A stretch of DNA of 14,672 bases from JAVBKB01 sp031554275. Lineage in GTDB: Bacteria; Bacillota; Bacilli; JARBTR01. Of this stretch, positions 12,415 through 14,672 are shown one piece after another. The DNA is taken from positions 1 through 14,672 of the forward strand of contig JAVBKB010000144.1 in the NCBI GenBank assembly GCA_031554275.1, read 5' to 3'. A program made the translations under genes and the position numbers. The notes under the pieces are model-generated. The model was not told the DNA's origin. It ran no database searches and worked only from the letters and a program-made list of their open reading frames with translations. Position 1 is the stretch's first letter, and each line of letters begins with the position of its first letter.

Positions 12415-12855
12415 ATGCAACTACATGAACTTAAGCCATCAGAAGGTTCACGTAAAGAAAGAAAACGTCTTGGACGTGGTACTGGTTCTGGTCAGGGGAA
12501 AACAGCTGGTAAGGGTCATAAAGGTCAAAATGCCCGTTCGGGTGGAGGAGTTCGTCTTGGATTTGAAGGTGGTCAAACACCATTATTCAGACGGTTGCCG
12601 AAACGTGGATTTACAAACATCCACCGCAAGGAGTTTGCCGAAGTTAACTTAGATACTTTAAATCGTTTTGCAGACGGTTTAGAAATTACACCAGAATTGC
12701 TGATTGAAGCAAGAATCGTAAAGAAAGCAAAAGCTGGGATTAAGATCTTAGGAAATGGTAAAGTAGAGAAGAAACTAGTTGTTAAGGCACACAAGTTCTC
12801 TGCTTCAGCCGTTAAAGCAATCGAAGCTGCTGGCGGAAAAATTGAGGTGATCTAA
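12415..12855 (+). CDS. rplO: 50S ribosomal protein L15 (uL15)
   Basis: A 146-residue late-assembly protein with an extended glycine-rich N-terminal arm that threads into 23S rRNA. MQLHELKPSEGSRKERKRLG is followed by GRGTGSGQGKTAGKGHKGQN (about 20-39) and GGGVRLGFEGGQTPLFRRLP. The folded C-terminal part ends in KAHKFSASAVKAIEAAGGKI-EVI. SD GAAGGAGGTG precedes ATG 12415. Its TAA overlaps the secY ATG (TAATG at 12853-12857), so secY translation is coupled to it. Confidence 0.98.
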   Translation: MQLHELKPSEGSRKERKRLGRGTGSGQGKTAGKGHKGQNARSGGGVRLGFEGGQTPLFRRLPKRGFTNIHRKEFAEVNLDTLNRFADGLEITPELLIEARIVKKAKAGIKILGNGKVEKKLVVKAHKFSASAVKAIEAAGGKIEVI

Positions 12856-14153
12856 TGTTTCGTATGATTGGGAATTTTTTACGGGTTAAAGATATTCGTA
12901 AAAGAATACTATTTACACTAGCAATGCTATTCGTTTTTCGTCTTGGTTCACATATCGTTGCGCCTGGAGTTGATGCTTCTGCTCTCGAAGCAATGGATCA
13001 AGGTCAAGGTGCACTTGGTGTGCTAGACTTTTTCGGTGGAGGCGCTTTAAAGAGATACTCCATTCTTGCGATGGGAATCATGCCTTACATTACCGCATCT
13101 ATCATAGTGCAACTATTGCAAATGGATGTTGTTCCGAAGTTCACTGAGTGGGCTAAAGAGGGCGATGTAGGTAGAAAGAAATTAGCGCAGGTCACTCGAT
13201 ATGGAACAATCGTACTTGGATTCATCGAAGCTATTGGGATGTCTTATGGATTTAACCAGCAGTCTGGTGGTTTATTAATTCCCGAAGCTTCATTTCAAAA
13301 GTATCTACTGATAGCGCTTACATTGACTGCAGGAACCGCATTTTTGATGTGGTTGGGTGAACAAATTACCGCAAATGGTGTCGGGAATGGTATTTCTGTC
13401 ATTATCTTTGCTGGTATCGTTGCACAGTTTCCAACTGCTGCTTATCAATTGTATGTACAAAAGCTAAAGGGTGCTGGAGATAAATTATTTACAAACTCAG
13501 TTTTGGTTGCCGGGATTTTCCTTGTAATCCTACTAGTAGTTATGGCGGTTATCTTTATTCAACAAGCAAATCGTAAGGTTCCTGTTCAATACGCGAAGCG
13601 TGTGACAGGCGGAGCTTCAAATATGGCTGGAGGTCATAACACTCACTTGCCAATCAAGGTTAATGCCGCTGGGGTTATTCCAGTAATCTTTGCAGTATCA
13701 TTCATTGTTACACCAAAGATAATTGCATCTTTCTTTGATGGAAAAGTAGCGACATGGGTTTCAACACATTTTGATTACTCTAAACCATTTGGAATGGCGC
13801 TTTATGTCATCTTGATCATTGCATTCACATACTTTTATGCTTTTGTTCAAGTAAACCCAGAGCGAATTGCAGAAAACTTAAAGAAGCAAGGTGGATATGT
13901 TCCAGGCATCCGTCCAGGGAAAGCAACTCATGAATATTTTTCAAGAGTGTTGTCTCGCTTGACATTTGTTGGTTCATTGTTCCTAGCAACTATCGCCGTT
14001 TTACCAATTATCCTTGTCGCAGCTGCAAAACTGCCGCAATCAGTTCAAATTGGTGGAACAAGCTTACTCATCGTTGTTGGGGTAGCACTTGATACTTTAA
14101 AACAATTAGAAGCTCAACTGGTAAAAAGACATTACAAAGGATTTATTAAGTAA
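12855..14153 (+). CDS. secY: Protein translocase subunit SecY
   Basis: The 432-residue central channel of the Sec translocon in the cytoplasmic membrane, working with SecE, SecG, SecA and the ribosome. Ten membrane segments can be placed at about 17-36, 71-90, 115-131, 150-168, 178-198, 214-236, 270-291, 313-333, 366-390 and 396-414. The plug region is near 54-66 (LGVLDFFGGGALK). Cytosolic loop motifs RKVPVQYAKR (240-249) and YVPGIRPGKAT (348-358), which bind SecA and the ribosome, are intact. It overlaps rplO by one base, with SD-like GAGGTG just upstream (12844-12849). A 126-nt gap with an inverted repeat follows. Confidence 0.98.
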   Translation: MFRMIGNFLRVKDIRKRILFTLAMLFVFRLGSHIVAPGVDASALEAMDQGQGALGVLDFFGGGALKRYSILAMGIMPYITASIIVQLLQMDVVPKFTEWAKEGDVGRKKLAQVTRYGTIVLGFIEAIGMSYGFNQQSGGLLIPEASFQKYLLIALTLTAGTAFLMWLGEQITANGVGNGISVIIFAGIVAQFPTAAYQLYVQKLKGAGDKLFTNSVLVAGIFLVILLVVMAVIFIQQANRKVPVQYAKRVTGGASNMAGGHNTHLPIKVNAAGVIPVIFAVSFIVTPKIIASFFDGKVATWVSTHFDYSKPFGMALYVILIIAFTYFYAFVQVNPERIAENLKKQGGYVPGIRPGKATHEYFSRVLSRLTFVGSLFLATIAVLPIILVAAAKLPQSVQIGGTSLLIVVGVALDTLKQLEAQLVKRHYKGFIK

Positions 14154-14210
14154 TGAATTGCTTTAGATCAACATACCATGCGAAGGTCTCGCGCAAAGAT
14201 AATCCTAACA

Positions 14211-14250
14211 TGCCAACTCTGTTGCTATTTACGAAAACGAGCATTTGGCA
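14211..14250 (+). other. Two-tier inverted repeat in the secY-adk gap
   Basis: TGCCAA (14211-14216) pairs with TTGGCA (14245-14250), and inside it TGCT (14223-14226) pairs with AGCA (14240-14243). A smaller GCGA/TCGC stem lies at 14180-14192. No U-run follows and the adk SD begins about 15 nt later, so the element could affect mRNA stability or adk translation. No good promoter was found in this gap: GATAAT at 14198 lacks a -35 box. Confidence 0.35.
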
Positions 14251-14279
14251 CGGGTTAAGGTTTTGGAAGGAGTGAAAAA

Positions 14280-14672
14280 ATGCATTTAGTTTTAATGGGT
14301 CTACCTGGTGCAGGAAAAGGCACCCAGGCAGAACGAATTGTAGAACAGTATCAAATTCCGCATATTTCAACAGGTGATATGTTTCGCTCGGCAATTACCA
14401 ATGAAACAGCACTAGGTACAATAGCGAAATCCTTTTTGGATGGAGGCAAGTTAGTACCTGATGAAGTGACTATTGGTATTGTAAGAGAAAGACTTATGAT
14501 GAGTGACTGTGAGAATGGATTTTTGCTTGATGGCTTCCCAAGAACGGTGCCTCAAGCAGAAGCTTTAGAGGTAATTCTACTTGATCTGGGTCGTCAATTA
14601 GATTTCTGTTTAAACATTCAAGTTGACAAGCAGATTTTGATGGAAAGATTAACTGGGCGTCGAGTTTGTAAG
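14280..14672 (+). CDS. adk: Adenylate kinase, N-terminal part (runs off the right edge)
   Basis: Catalyses ATP + AMP to 2 ADP in the cytoplasm. The first 131 residues are present. The P-loop is GLPGAGKGT (7-15), and the AMP-binding region includes ISTGDMFRSAI and the conserved DGFPRT. The LID domain begins at LTGRRVC, and the window ends just after the first cysteine and one lysine of what is, in Gram-positive enzymes, a zinc-binding CxxC pair. ATG 14280 follows GAAGGAG with 7-nt spacing. Its place after secY is standard for the spc operon of Bacilli. Confidence 0.97.
   Translation, partial: MHLVLMGLPGAGKGTQAERIVEQYQIPHISTGDMFRSAITNETALGTIAKSFLDGGKLVPDEVTIGIVRERLMMSDCENGFLLDGFPRTVPQAEALEVILLDLGRQLDFCLNIQVDKQILMERLTGRRVCK

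Overview
The window is a low-GC Gram-positive chromosome segment, almost certainly Bacillales and most plausibly Planococcaceae (Sporosarcina-like; this family guess is from general protein resemblance, not a search). The gene order rpsJ-rplC-rplD-rplW-rplB-rpsS-rplV-rpsC-rplP-rpmC-rpsQ-rplN-rplX-rplE-rpsN-rpsH-rplF-rplR-rpsE-rpmD-rplO-secY-adk is the canonical S10-spc cluster. The zinc-type uS14 (61 residues) and the GTG starts preceded by strong Shine-Dalgarno (SD) sequences also fit Bacilli.

Left flank (1-2585). The window opens inside the C-terminus of an unrecognised plus-strand protein, which is followed by a hairpin that may terminate transcription in both directions. A compact three-gene minus-strand operon follows: a short GntR/YtrA-type repressor, an ABC ATPase and an ABC-2 type permease. 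These genes are translationally coupled by 7-8 nt overlaps. Their promoter has a perfect TTGACA -35 box, a palindrome lying over the -10 box (probable self-operator), and two perfect tandem 11-bp repeats abutting the -35 box. A 29-codon open remnant lies after the permease, and a degenerate 24-bp tandem repeat lies between this operon and the S10 promoter.

S10-spc region (2586-14672). A TTGATT-17-TATAAT promoter drives a roughly 188-nt leader that can fold into a long three-tier hairpin before rpsJ. Twenty-one ribosomal protein genes, secY and the 5' part of adk follow on the plus strand. Many genes overlap or are separated by only a few bases. The longer gaps (rplB-rpsS, rpsS-rplV, rpmC-rpsQ, rpsQ-rplN, rpsH-rplF, secY-adk) hold small inverted repeats.

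Unusual points. (1) uL22 carries an obligatorily translated Ala/Lys/Glu-rich N-terminal extension of about 80 residues. (2) Two tandem copies of a GC-rich ~120-bp element sit between rpsN and rpsH; four of the six substitutions between the copies fall in predicted helices and all four keep base pairing, which points to a structured RNA or DNA element. (3) uL3 has an insertion of about 13 residues compared with the B. subtilis protein as I recall it. The rest is ordinary, highly conserved translation and secretion machinery: r-proteins of both subunits, the SecY channel and adenylate kinase.
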